This document shows positions 53,156 to 62,860 of a stretch of 64,000 bases of DNA, one piece after another. The notes beneath the pieces are model-generated. The model was not told the origin of the DNA and made no database searches. It saw only the letters and a list, made by a program, of their open reading frames with translations. The first letter of the stretch is position 1. Each line of letters starts with the position of its first letter. Source of the stretch: QWQI01 sp964608915 (GTDB taxonomy: Bacteria > Planctomycetota > Planctomycetia > Isosphaerales > Isosphaeraceae); assembly GCA_964608915.1 (NCBI GenBank), contig CAZSQA010000030.1, positions 17,411 through 81,410 on the forward strand, read 5' to 3'. The translations under genes and the position numbers were made by a program.

Positions 53156-56100
53156 TCAACCAGGATCCTCAAGAAATCGTGATTCCGGAGTCGCTTGTCC
53201 GCTTTCGATTCCCTTGACGTCTGCTTTGCCGGTCGTGCCGATCACGGACAGTCGATGAATGTGGAAGGCCTCTTCTCCGATCGCTGCGCGGGCGACCGAT
53301 TCGAGATGGCGATGGTGCGTCAGGTAAATGACTTGCGTCGTTTCAGCAAGTTCCGCCAGCAGGCGGAATGCGGCAGCGGCACGGTCGTCGTCGAAGTTCA
53401 CGAGAACATCATCGAAAATGACGGGAAGAGGGCCCTTGCCCTTTCTGCGCCGTTCCTTGAGACGATTGCGTATCATCGCCAGCTTGAGCGAAAGAAAGAG
53501 CTGGTCGCGTGTCCCCTCGCTGAGCTGGTGCGAATCGAGGTATTCCTGATCGTTCGACCGGATCGCGACGAGTTTGCGTTTGCCCACGGCTTCCGTCGTA
53601 TTGACTGCTTCGAGGCTTCCGAGCGACAGGGATTTGAGGTTGATCGACGCATCGTCGATGACCTGTTGCCCCATCCGTTTACGATACGATTCCGCGGCAT
53701 CCTTCAGGACCTGCATCGTCAACTGGCATTTCAAATACTGAGAAACCCGAACCCGGGTGTCTTCGAAAAAGGCTTTGCGGCGCTGCTCGACGGTGAGTAC
53801 CTCGGCGGTCGACACGGAATCGCGGATTCGCCTCGTTTCCCGCTCGATAGAGTAAATGGCCTCGGAGATGACCTCACGAGCCGCATTGAGTTTCTCGATC
53901 TCCGACTGCAATTCCGAGATTTGCCGGTTCGAAAGTTCAGGAGCGAAATTTCTGGAGTCTTCGATCCACCGATCGAGGGGTTCATCGTTCCGAAGACTGT
54001 CGAGTCTGGCGATCGCCTTGTCCGCTTCTCGCTTCGCCGCGTTTCGAAGTGCAATCGTTTCGAATCGTTCCCTGGCATCCCCTGGGCTTTCGACACCGAT
54101 TCGGACGCAAATCGCGGAAATGAGATCGGTGGCCTGCCGGAGGCTGTCGATCGCATTTTTCCGGGCTTCGATTTCCTTGGTCATCGTGTAGCGGTCTCGA
54201 TCGAGCGCCTTGCTCGACTCCCTTTCCTGGATCAATCGATTTCGCATCGATTCGGCGATCCGGATCGGGTCGGAAGATCGATCCGCGAATCGGATTTCGT
54301 TCGCGAGCGTATCGACTTCCATCTCGAACGCCCGCACCTCCTGAATGTCGTCCTGGAGCTTTCGACGCTCGGATTCGAGTCGCTTCGCTTCCTGCAATAT
54401 CGAAGCGATCGAATTCGAAACGGTTTCGAAAGAATCCGTTCCGACGCTGGCCGGGAACCCGCATTCCGAAAGCTGTTCCGACCATTTCTTTCTTGCGAGT
54501 TCGAGCCGGCCATTCGCTTCGGCGAGTTTCGCGAGATTCCGTGCGACGGATTCCCGGCACTCGTCCGCCCGGTCCGAACGGCTCTGGCGTTCGGTGTTCT
54601 CAGCAACGACTCTGTCTCGAAGCGATTGAAGTTCGGACCTGCAGAGATCGAAAGACGATCCGTCGATTTTTCGATCGCTCAACAGCGGTGCGACGACATT
54701 CGAATAACACTCCGACCATTCCTGCTCGATCCGGTCAATGGAATCATTGAGCGAATCCCTTTCTTCGATCAGTTCCCGGATCGCTCGCGCCGTTTCTGGC
54801 CAGTTGCGGATTTCATCGGTGCGACCGGGTTTTTTGAGGAGAAAGTCGAAATGGGCTGTCCAACGAACCCAGGCCTGCCTGGCTTGCGATTCGCATTCGG
54901 CGAGCCTTCGCTCGGCGGCTCTCGAATGTGCCTCATCGTCGAGGCATTCCGCCTGAAGCTTTACGGTTTCCAGGTGATCGCGAAGAATGTCGGCAAGCCT
55001 GTCCGTTCGCTTCGTCCTGACCTCGAATTCGCTTGCGAGATTGACATCCGCGGCCGTAGCAGGAAATGTCGAGCCATCATCGAGCCACTTCGACTTGATG
55101 TGATTCCAAAGATCATCTCTCTCCTTACGCGAGATCGCCAGTTCTTCTGGCGACGGGATACTGAACTCTGCGAGGCGATTCGCAAGAACCTCCTTTTTCT
55201 TGTTCGTTTCCCGGGCGATTCTCTTCGCTTCGCTCTCCGCCTCGATCCGGATTCGATCCAGGTTTTCGAAAAGCTCGGCATCCTTGCCGGCCAGGTCGAA
55301 ATCGGGAAGTCTCAGTGCTTCGAAATCCGCCAGAGTGCCATTCCAGTTCGGCAAGGAATTCAATCTGTTCGTAATTTGGCGCTCGCACTTCGTCCTGTTC
55401 TTTCGAAGCGAATCCAGGCCGCTCATCCGTTCCTGCAGCAATTGCAGTCTCGTAAGAGCCGTTTCGATTTGAGCCACGTCGCGAAACTGCGATATCTGGG
55501 CCAGATCCGACTCGGCGACCCGCAACTGAGATCGAAGGAGCTCGATCTCAGCGGTCGTGCCGGATATGGAACCGGAAATGTCGTCAATTTCTTCTTTCGT
55601 CTCTTTCAGTCTTCGATGAATTGGGTCGGAAGGTCTTGGTAGTCGAGCCGGGTCGCTCGTTTCGAATCCGAGAGATTTCAGCCGATCTTCGAAATCGGAG
55701 GTACCGGAAGAAATCGCTTCCTGACGCTGTTCGAATCTCGCCCGAATCGTTTCGAACGAAACAGCTTTGCGAGCGAGACGCTCGATACGATCGCCACAGG
55801 AAAGCAATGCGTCATCCAGCCGAACGCTATCGATTCTTTGATTCAATTCGGCGATTCGCGACTCGGTTTCATCGAGCTTGGATCTGGCGAACTTGGCACG
55901 CTCTTCCGCCTGCGCGAATTCCGTCAGGAGATCGTCAGGTATTTCGGGCAATGCTCCCAAAGCTGTGATCTCGGCAGTTCTGGCGTCGACTTCACGGATG
56001 GCGTCCTGCGACCGATGTAATCGTTCCAGGCGGTTCGAGTCCTGGCGAAGATTGTCCAGGCGTTCGTCAAGTTCGTTCCGGGTCCGGATCTCTCTCGCAA

Positions 56101-56764
56101 GCTCCTGCTGCAACTGATTCCATGCCTGGGCGGTTGTCGTGGCATCGAGCAGATCCTTCTGAAGTCGATCACGCTCCGATTTCACCTGATTGAGCGGCAT
56201 ATTGGCTTTGCCGCGTGCTCCGGGGCGGAAAAGCTTCGCGGCGGTCTGCTCAAGTTCCTTTCGAACGACTTCGAATCGGTCGAGTTCGCCGAGCGATTCC
56301 GCGAAGAGAATTCGGGCGAAATCGCCTTCGCAATTCACGAGTTCGATGCCACCCTGTCGTAACCGCTGCTGATCCAGGCCGAAGAGTCGCATGTACTGCG
56401 AAGGCGTGAGTGCATCGAGTTGAGCCTCGAAAAGTGTCTTCGGCAGCTCGGTTCGACCGTCGACCGTCGTGAGTGCATCGCCGGTCTTGCGCCTGAGAAA
56501 CGTGCCGTCGCCGCCATCGACGTTGCCGATCTTCGCACCGATGAGCAACTTGTTCGGCCTATGTACGAAGTCGTAATTGCCATCGGCTTTCGAAAATCCG
56601 AAGAACAGTCTTTCGATCGCCGCGAGCACTGTCGATTTGCCGGCTTCGTTATCGCCCACGATCAAATGCAGGCCTGCGCCGGTTCCGGCACCACGGGGCG
56701 GAAATGCGATGCAGTAATCGGTAAAGTGCCCGAACGCTTTCAGGTACAATTCGAGTAAATGCAT
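53156..56764 (-). CDS. yhaN: AAA family SbcC/YhaN-like coiled-coil ATPase
   Basis: The 1202-residue protein has an SMC/SbcC-type ATPase head split by coiled coil. Walker A GDNEAGKS is at residues 37-44, an AAA signature-like SEGTRDQLFLSLKLA lies near the end, and Walker B LPVIFDDVLVNFDDDR follows. Between them lie about 850 residues of heptad-rich helix. Its start is 6 bp after the stop of the adjacent YhaO-like phosphoesterase gene, the usual pair. By analogy with SbcCD/Mre11-Rad50 it is inferred to process DNA ends or structures. Symbol follows the homologous B. subtilis pair. Confidence 0.88.
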   Translation of the reverse strand: MHLLELYLKAFGHFTDYCIAFPPRGAGTGAGLHLIVGDNEAGKSTVLAAIERLFFGFSKADGNYDFVHRPNKLLIGAKIGNVDGGDGTFLRRKTGDALTTVDGRTELPKTLFEAQLDALTPSQYMRLFGLDQQRLRQGGIELVNCEGDFARILFAESLGELDRFEVVRKELEQTAAKLFRPGARGKANMPLNQVKSERDRLQKDLLDATTTAQAWNQLQQELAREIRTRNELDERLDNLRQDSNRLERLHRSQDAIREVDARTAEITALGALPEIPDDLLTEFAQAEERAKFARSKLDETESRIAELNQRIDSVRLDDALLSCGDRIERLARKAVSFETIRARFEQRQEAISSGTSDFEDRLKSLGFETSDPARLPRPSDPIHRRLKETKEEIDDISGSISGTTAEIELLRSQLRVAESDLAQISQFRDVAQIETALTRLQLLQERMSGLDSLRKNRTKCERQITNRLNSLPNWNGTLADFEALRLPDFDLAGKDAELFENLDRIRIEAESEAKRIARETNKKKEVLANRLAEFSIPSPEELAISRKERDDLWNHIKSKWLDDGSTFPATAADVNLASEFEVRTKRTDRLADILRDHLETVKLQAECLDDEAHSRAAERRLAECESQARQAWVRWTAHFDFLLKKPGRTDEIRNWPETARAIRELIEERDSLNDSIDRIEQEWSECYSNVVAPLLSDRKIDGSSFDLCRSELQSLRDRVVAENTERQSRSDRADECRESVARNLAKLAEANGRLELARKKWSEQLSECGFPASVGTDSFETVSNSIASILQEAKRLESERRKLQDDIQEVRAFEMEVDTLANEIRFADRSSDPIRIAESMRNRLIQERESSKALDRDRYTMTKEIEARKNAIDSLRQATDLISAICVRIGVESPGDARERFETIALRNAAKREADKAIARLDSLRNDEPLDRWIEDSRNFAPELSNRQISELQSEIEKLNAAREVISEAIYSIERETRRIRDSVSTAEVLTVEQRRKAFFEDTRVRVSQYLKCQLTMQVLKDAAESYRKRMGQQVIDDASINLKSLSLGSLEAVNTTEAVGKRKLVAIRSNDQEYLDSHQLSEGTRDQLFLSLKLAMIRNRLKERRRKGKGPLPVIFDDVLVNFDDDRAAAAFRLLAELAETTQVIYLTHHRHLESVARAAIGEEAFHIHRLSVIGTTGKADVKGIESGQATPESRFLEDPG

Positions 56765-56770
56765 GACCGT

Positions 56771-58078
56771 TCAGTCCTCCTCTTCGGATGACGAAGCGAG
56801 GCCGAGTCTCGATTCCAGAATCTCCGGAATCTCGGTGATCGCTTCACGAATCGTCGCGGGATTCAAACAATCGTAAAGCTCGCCCCTTTCATCGTCATTA
56901 TCGAAAAAGTCGAATTGTTTTCGAAGTTTCAGGATTTCGTCTTTCGCGAGAAATTCCGAGATCCATTCGTCGCTTTTGGCCCGCTCTTCGATGAAGCCGT
57001 GCAATTCCATCATCGAATCGGCGGTGAATCGTGCTGAAGCTGGAGCCGATGATTTCAACTCGACCGCTTCGATCCAGACACGTCCAGGGCACGTTCGAGC
57101 TGCTTCGTTTCGGCAACAAGCAAGGAGGGCTTCGTCCGAACGTTCCAGCAGTTTCCTGAGCGAATGGTGCACCTGGGATTGGCCGACGAACCGGATGCGC
57201 GCCGCCAGGAAGCGATCGGGAAGATCCTGGGCCGTGGTGACGATCGCGTCTCCCACGGCCGACCAGCAGTCATCTTCATTCGCCAGACCGGTCACGTCGA
57301 GAGTGAGCAGTTCCCAGCGGGTCGTGTCCAGCGATTCGAAACGATGTGCGATTTTCGAACCGTCGTCGTTCAATTCGATCAGCCAGGCGCCTTTCGGGCC
57401 GGCCTCACGGATGTGACGACCCTGCAGGTTGCCGGGATAAAGCACTGGGGCATCGCCGGACGATTCCATCCAGGATGATTTATGGATATGCCCCAGACCC
57501 CAGAAATGGTAACGCTTGCATCTCAAATCGGCCAGTTCGCAAGGAGCGTAGTTGTCGTGGCCGTCGCGTGGCACGCCTGCAAGCGACGTGTGCAGCAGGC
57601 CGATGACGATGCCGCTTACGGAATCATTGGCCGGATATCGGGCGGCCAGATTCTCCATCACCGCTTTCGTGCGAAAACCCTGGCCGATGACACGAACGCC
57701 ATCCACGGGCTCGAAGACTTCCGGGGCGTGATCGTCCAGCTTGCGGAACCTCTTCGGCCAGCTCAGGCTTCGCGAAATCTGGCTGGCGGCATCGTGATTG
57801 CCCGAGATGGAAACGACGGGGATTCCTGATTCGGTCAGTCTGGCCATTTCCGAATTGAAATACAGGCCCGTCGTGAAATCCTTCCAGTCGCCATCGAAGT
57901 TGTCGCCACCCAGCGTGACGAAATCGACTTTTTCTCGAATCGCCCAGTCCACGAGGTTGCGAAGTGCGTGCCGAGTGCTCAGGCGAAACGCCGCCGGATC
58001 GATCCCGGCGGATTCGCTGCGGACACCCTTCATTAAACTGTCCAGGTGTATATCTGCTGCGTGAATGAAGCGAATCAT
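56771..58078 (-). CDS. yhaO: YhaO/SbcD-like metallophosphoesterase
   Basis: The 435-residue protein has Mre11/SbcD-type motifs: FIHAADIHLDS (residues 4-14), TLGGDNFDGDW, VVSISGNHDAAS, VIGLLHTSL and FWGLGHIHKSSW. It is the nuclease partner of the ATPase encoded 6 bp downstream. The C-terminal part (MELHGFIEERAKSDEWISEFL) is a helical cap that probably contacts the ATPase coiled coil. The pair would make dsDNA exonuclease/endonuclease activity by analogy with SbcCD. Confidence 0.88.
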   Translation of the reverse strand: MIRFIHAADIHLDSLMKGVRSESAGIDPAAFRLSTRHALRNLVDWAIREKVDFVTLGGDNFDGDWKDFTTGLYFNSEMARLTESGIPVVSISGNHDAASQISRSLSWPKRFRKLDDHAPEVFEPVDGVRVIGQGFRTKAVMENLAARYPANDSVSGIVIGLLHTSLAGVPRDGHDNYAPCELADLRCKRYHFWGLGHIHKSSWMESSGDAPVLYPGNLQGRHIREAGPKGAWLIELNDDGSKIAHRFESLDTTRWELLTLDVTGLANEDDCWSAVGDAIVTTAQDLPDRFLAARIRFVGQSQVHHSLRKLLERSDEALLACCRNEAARTCPGRVWIEAVELKSSAPASARFTADSMMELHGFIEERAKSDEWISEFLAKDEILKLRKQFDFFDNDDERGELYDCLNPATIREAITEIPEILESRLGLASSSEEED

Positions 58079-58195
58079 GGCGAAAGTCTTCGGAAACGCT
58101 GGGGGCGGGGCTTCTTGAATCGGGGTCCGGTATCCAGTATTATGTATCTATGTTCAGATTGCAAGGGAAGGTGGCCGTGCATTTCGATGCGTCTC

Positions 58196-59044
58196 TCAAG
58201 TCTCATGTACGTAACGCTCTGCATGAATCAGACCGGTCTTCTGCGCTTCGATCAGCCAGGCACCGGCGCGGACTTTTCTGGTGAAGTTACCGGCTCCGAG
58301 GTCGCTTGCCGTTTCGGCGTCCAGGCTGATGACATTGACGATCCGGAATCCTGCGCTGGCGATGTCCGCCGCCAGCTCGTTCCAGGTGAAGCAGTGTATC
58401 GTCACCCCTGGAATTCCGCGGTAAAGGGCTGATCGGTTGCCGAAATCCGGTGCTCCGGCAAGTCTGCGGAAGGTGTCGAATAGCATCCAGCGGCGGCCCT
58501 GGCTTGAAGCTTTCTGCACCCACCAGTTGTGCGCGTGCAGAAGGAGCCTTCCACCAGGAACCAGAGCTGCGGAAATGCCGGCCAGACATCGGCGGCGCAC
58601 GGAACGTTCAGGCAGCATACCGAGCGTACTGAACAGGCAGACTGAGGCGTCCAACGAGCCGGCTGGCAGGAAATCGAGCCGGGCGATATTCGCCTGAACA
58701 GGCAGAATCGTGCCTCTTCGGGTTCTTTCGTGTCCGTCCTGTTCGATCTGAAGTGTGCGAAGCATCGGCCGGCTCAGGTCGATGGCCAGCACATCCCAGC
58801 CAAGGTCGGCAAGGATGGCGGAGGCTCGACCTGATCCGCAGCCGAGATCGGCTGCCAGTCCCGGCCCGGGGCCGAGAACCGAAGCGATCCAGGCCAGATC
58901 GACGGAACAAAGCGGGTGATCCGCAAAGTATGCGGTTTCTTCCTCGGCCAGGCGATCGCTCGTGGCATAATCCCAAAGCGATTGGGGAACGCCTTCGGGT
59001 AACAGGCGCCGGCGGAAAGGGCTGAATCGACCCGTCGAAGTCAA
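58196..59044 (-). CDS. SAM-dependent methyltransferase
   Basis: The 282-residue protein starts at TTG 59044, which overlaps the TGA of the upstream gene as TTGA, implying coupling. Class I methyltransferase motifs are LAADLGCGSGRASAILADLGWDVLAIDLS (SAM-binding motif I and II) and ANIARLDFLPAGSLDASVCLFST (motif region). The methyl acceptor is unknown. The frame continues open for another 3.5 kb upstream, but that is shadow sequence of another gene. Confidence 0.82.
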   Translation of the reverse strand: MTSTGRFSPFRRRLLPEGVPQSLWDYATSDRLAEEETAYFADHPLCSVDLAWIASVLGPGPGLAADLGCGSGRASAILADLGWDVLAIDLSRPMLRTLQIEQDGHERTRRGTILPVQANIARLDFLPAGSLDASVCLFSTLGMLPERSVRRRCLAGISAALVPGGRLLLHAHNWWVQKASSQGRRWMLFDTFRRLAGAPDFGNRSALYRGIPGVTIHCFTWNELAADIASAGFRIVNVISLDAETASDLGAGNFTRKVRAGAWLIEAQKTGLIHAERYVHET

Positions 59045-61371
59045 CGCAATTCGACTTTCATGAAATAGGTTTGACGTGAATCTCCACGCGCTCCAAGGTC
59101 TTCGAGAAAGTCCGGCCAGCTCGTCACCGCGTCGCCCTTGAACCTGGTGCGACCACCGAGCTTGATTTCGACCTTTTTCGAAAAGTCGAACTGGCGGGGG
59201 CTCAGCCAGACGTCCATCGCCTTTACCCCCTTGCTCGTAATCTGCACCTGATTCGAAGCCGGCAAAAAGCGGGCCTTGATCGATGCCGGGTTGAGATTCT
59301 CGCCCATCGGGTCCACCGATTCGGGCGGCAAGCTCTGCCCCTCGGCAAATTCGCGAATCACCAGTCCATAAAATCGCTGATCCCCTTCCCGGCCGCTCAC
59401 GGCCGAGAACTCCTCGGTATCGACCGACCGGCGACGGCCTTGCATCCAGTCGAACGCCGCCGGGATCTCTTCGGGGAACATCTCCAGCCCCCGCTTGGAA
59501 TACTGTACGTATGTTGTGTCCCAGTTTTTGAGCATCTGGCCTTTGACGAAGGGCATGATCACCGGTTTTTCGCCCGGAGCGAGTTCCCCCTCCACGATAT
59601 AAAGCGGCACGATTTGATTGTTCGACCGATACGCCGGCACATATTTCGCCGGCAATCCGCTCATGACCACGCCTCCGGCAAGGCTGTCCGGATGCGCCAG
59701 GGCATAATCCCACGCCATGTCGCCGCCGCCCAGCGCTCCCGCCACGAACACGCGGTCCGGGTCGATCGCCAGCCGCTTCAGGGCGTCGTGCAGGCACAAT
59801 GTCACCGTGGCGTGTTCGCTGGCTGTAAAGTGATATGCACCAGAGGCTTGCAGGTCGGGTGCGACGACGATCCAGCCGCGGCGTGCGGCTTCTTCCTGCC
59901 AGGGGGCCGCGGCGATGTCCGGTGTCCCGCCCGGGTTGAGCACGACGAGAGCCGGATATTGTCCAAACCGGTGATAACCGGGCGGCACGGTGATCCGGTA
60001 CTCGCTGTGCACCACGTTCACGTCGTTTTCCACGCGATAGATCAGCGGTTTGCCAGGTGCCGGATCGATCGTTTTCGCTGACGGGCGAAGCCGTTCGGCG
60101 ATCTTCTGAGCCTCGGCTGCCCACAGCGGGCGTTCGCCGCCCATCGCTGGAATCAGCAGCGATTGCAACGCTGCCGCCGCCACGGCACGATCTTCCGCAC
60201 CTGTCGCCCGGGCCCCTTTTTCGATCGTTTCGAAAGCGTCGGCAAAAGCGAGAGCCAGGGCAATGTCCTCCGTCGCCAGCGACACTCCGCCGACCCAGGC
60301 GGAAAGTGCCAGCGCCCAGGCCTTTTTCGGATCGACTCCGTCCGGGTTGCGGGCATACTGGTCGAACGGTTCGAACAGGAATTCGACCTTGGAAGGGCAG
60401 CGTTCGAGGGCTTCGATCATCGCGGCCAGGTGCTTGGCACCCGGCCCCGCGCCCGATCCGCCGGAGTGCGATCCGTCGAATGCGGATTGCAATTCCCGCT
60501 GACGCCGCGTCACGTCGCTGATCGCCGCTTCGAGCTGGTCCATCGCCTCCGTCGCTCGCGTTTTCAGAACGTCGCTCAGCGTCTTTGCCGATTTCACCGC
60601 TTCCGCCAGTTCCGGCTTCACCGTCGCCGGCGGATGCCCGGCCGCCAGCCGGGCCGCGATATCGTCCAGCGATGCCGTCACTTCCGCCTCCAGAACGCCC
60701 CTTTCGGCCGTCGCCAGATTTTCCGCAAGGTCCGGAAAGTCCTTCTTCAGGCCTGTCAGCGCGGCCCGTGCTTCCGGATACCAATTTGCCTGAAGATAAA
60801 ACCGCACCACTCGCAGCCGTTCGTCCTTCTCTTCCGGCGGAATTCGGTTCAAGAGGCCGACAATCACTTTCCGAGGAATTTGCGATGTCGTAACCTGCCC
60901 TGTCCAATAGCTTTCCACACCCCGCAACTTGCTGGCCTTCGGGCCGATTTCGATCAGGGCCTGCGTCACCTGGTTGATCTTGGCCGCGTTCCGGGGCGGG
61001 CTGAAGCGAATCACGCGACGGCCGAATTCGTCCCACGGGTCGCTGGTCACGCCCACCAGAACGGCCGGCATCTGCCCGGCCGTGAAGCTGCCCTTCTTGG
61101 GCTGAATCAGACGAAACGACTCCCATGCGGCCGAACCCGCTCCGGGGTCCTGCTTTTCGACTCGGGTAAAGCGAAACAGCGTCCGCTTGACTCCGTCGAA
61201 GGTGCCGGCGATCACGCCGTCGCGTTCGGCGTGCCCGACATAAGACTCGCCGGTCTTCATCGTGAACCGGTCGGCCCGTGCCCCTGACGACAGATTCGCC
61301 AGAAGGGCTGCCGTCACGACCGCAATCGTCAGCCGACGGACTAAGGCGGTTTGGATCACTGCGTTGGTCAT
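59041..61371 (-). CDS. Exported protein with alpha/beta-hydrolase-like C-terminus lacking the nucleophile
   Basis: Start ATG 61371 gives 776 residues with a signal peptide (RRLTIAVVTAALLANLSSGARA). The middle is helical. From about residue 465 a hydrolase-like domain follows (YRITVPPGYHRFGQYPALVVLNPGG, WIVVAPDLQASGAYHF, ALKRLAIDPDRVFVAG). Where active members have G-x-S-x-G, this protein has VAGALGGGDMAWD with Leu547 replacing the expected Ser, so it is probably catalytically inactive or uses other residues. It is followed by a methyltransferase whose TTG start overlaps this stop. ATG 61404 is an alternative start. Confidence 0.75.
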   Translation of the reverse strand: MTNAVIQTALVRRLTIAVVTAALLANLSSGARADRFTMKTGESYVGHAERDGVIAGTFDGVKRTLFRFTRVEKQDPGAGSAAWESFRLIQPKKGSFTAGQMPAVLVGVTSDPWDEFGRRVIRFSPPRNAAKINQVTQALIEIGPKASKLRGVESYWTGQVTTSQIPRKVIVGLLNRIPPEEKDERLRVVRFYLQANWYPEARAALTGLKKDFPDLAENLATAERGVLEAEVTASLDDIAARLAAGHPPATVKPELAEAVKSAKTLSDVLKTRATEAMDQLEAAISDVTRRQRELQSAFDGSHSGGSGAGPGAKHLAAMIEALERCPSKVEFLFEPFDQYARNPDGVDPKKAWALALSAWVGGVSLATEDIALALAFADAFETIEKGARATGAEDRAVAAAALQSLLIPAMGGERPLWAAEAQKIAERLRPSAKTIDPAPGKPLIYRVENDVNVVHSEYRITVPPGYHRFGQYPALVVLNPGGTPDIAAAPWQEEAARRGWIVVAPDLQASGAYHFTASEHATVTLCLHDALKRLAIDPDRVFVAGALGGGDMAWDYALAHPDSLAGGVVMSGLPAKYVPAYRSNNQIVPLYIVEGELAPGEKPVIMPFVKGQMLKNWDTTYVQYSKRGLEMFPEEIPAAFDWMQGRRRSVDTEEFSAVSGREGDQRFYGLVIREFAEGQSLPPESVDPMGENLNPASIKARFLPASNQVQITSKGVKAMDVWLSPRQFDFSKKVEIKLGGRTRFKGDAVTSWPDFLEDLGARGDSRQTYFMKVELR

Positions 61372-62533
61372 GGCGAATCCGTTGAGTTTCAGGCGAATCG
61401 ACATGCGATTCCGAATCGGTCGGCTTCCTTCGGTCGTTTCCGTCATTTTCCGCGACTGGCCCGGCAGGGGCAAGCCCAAGGGCCGAGGAATCGGACGATT
61501 CAGCGATTGGGCCGGTTGCGAAGCCTCGTTCGATTGACTTGATCGCTTCGATCAGGCGATCTATGTCGTCGGCGGATTTGACGAACTTGGACTGCCGATC
61601 ACGGTTCAGGCTTTCGATTCGTCTTTCGAGCCGCAAGGAATGCGTCCGGCATTCGCGGATGCGTCCATGGACAAGCCTCAATTCGGCCTGAAGGGCTTTG
61701 TCACGCAATCCCAGGCCAGTCGAAGCGGCGCGAAAACGATCGCGTCGATGTGCGTATTCTCCGGCCAGTCTTTCAGCCTGAACCCTCCATTCGCCGGAAC
61801 GATTCGAAACATGATTTTCGAGCCATTCTCGCGACAACTTCGCGTCAGGGGCTGCCAGTGCAAGTTCGAACGCGGCTTCGAAATCGTCCGAACCGCCAGC
61901 GGCCACGCCCATGCGGATCCAGGCCCTGGCGGATTTTTCAGGATCGTTCCGGCAGGCAAGCCAGTGACTCATGATCTGCCGGCCCGGGGCCGTGATGGCG
62001 TCGACCGTCCAGGGCGACCCTTCGGCCATGACCAGATCGCAAGCTCGGCCGAGCGTCAGGCCCATACATCCCCGGGCGAGCCGGGCGGAAGAGTCGGACC
62101 ACAGACTTTCGAAGAAGGTCGCCCCGAGAAACGTGCCGCCGAGGATGTCGCGATGGACGGCCGGATGATTCCGCCAGTGGGTCAAGTCGCGATCGAATTC
62201 GGCGGCGGCGATGCGGTCGAAAGCGGCAGCGGCGGCCAGGGATTGCTCGGATTTCATTTCGAGCGTCTGACTCTCGAGCGATGTCAATTGAACACGGACG
62301 ACCGCGAGTTCGCCGACAAGGTCGCGCTCGAAGTTGTCCGAGGGTCGAAAATGGTCGCAGAGGTGATCGAAGATCCTGTCGAAAGCAGGTCGATCGGCCT
62401 CGGGGATGACATGATCGCATTCGAACCGTCCGATCGGCCGATCGTCTTCGAAGACGTGGCCGGGTTCGAAGCCCATCAAAACCTTGAGCTTTTCGAGTTC
62501 GGCGTCGTCATCGATCTCGCGTCTAGGGTTCAT
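61372..62533 (-). CDS. Uncharacterised helical protein; no stop codon before the next gene
   Basis: Start ATG 62533 (MNPRREIDDDAELEKLKVLM). About 387 codons lie before the downstream gene, with coherent helical content: GRFECDHVIPEADRPAFDRIFDH, FERDLVGELAVVRVQLTSLES, GGTFLGATFFESLW, ECRTHSLRLERRIESLNRD. Planctomycetes have similar proteins near transposon-like or uncharacterised loci. The frame has no stop until 58196, passing through the 776-residue gene in another frame and ending with the methyltransferase. The 3' boundary given here is approximate. A one-base indel or an unrecognised stop close to 61380 is the simplest explanation. Confidence 0.5.
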
Positions 62534-62830
62534 GGGGTTTCAGGCCGATGTCGAACGGATAATGCAATAAAGATCGATTCACTTCCTTCGCCGATTGACA
62601 CCGTCATGCGAAAAGAAAGCGGTGCCTCTACAGATTCGTATCTCGAATTCGCTGGATCTCAAAACTGACGAATCGGCCCATTCCAGAAAAATCACACCGG
62701 CAGGACCGTCAGCATCGGTTGAGTTTGGCTGATAGTTAGAGGCGGAATCGATTGATTGCGAAAAAAGCGATTATTCTCGTGTGGGTAAAAGATTCTGATT
62801 GAGAAATAAGGTCTGCTGATCACTTTTTGA
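62534..62830. other. 297-bp intergenic region
   Basis: It lies between the start of the 61372-62533 gene and the toxin-like frame. It is somewhat AT-rich between 62690 and 62830 (AAAAAAGCGATTATTCTCG). It may hold promoters of both genes; nothing more is seen. Confidence 0.4.
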
Positions 62831-62860
62831 CCTGTCCGCACGATCAAGCACGATGCGGGC

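Noticed and set aside
58196..62533. A single 1445-residue protein
   Set aside because: The middle 800 codons are Arg/Gly/Asp-rich shadow sequence opposite a well-supported gene in another frame; only the two ends look like proteins.
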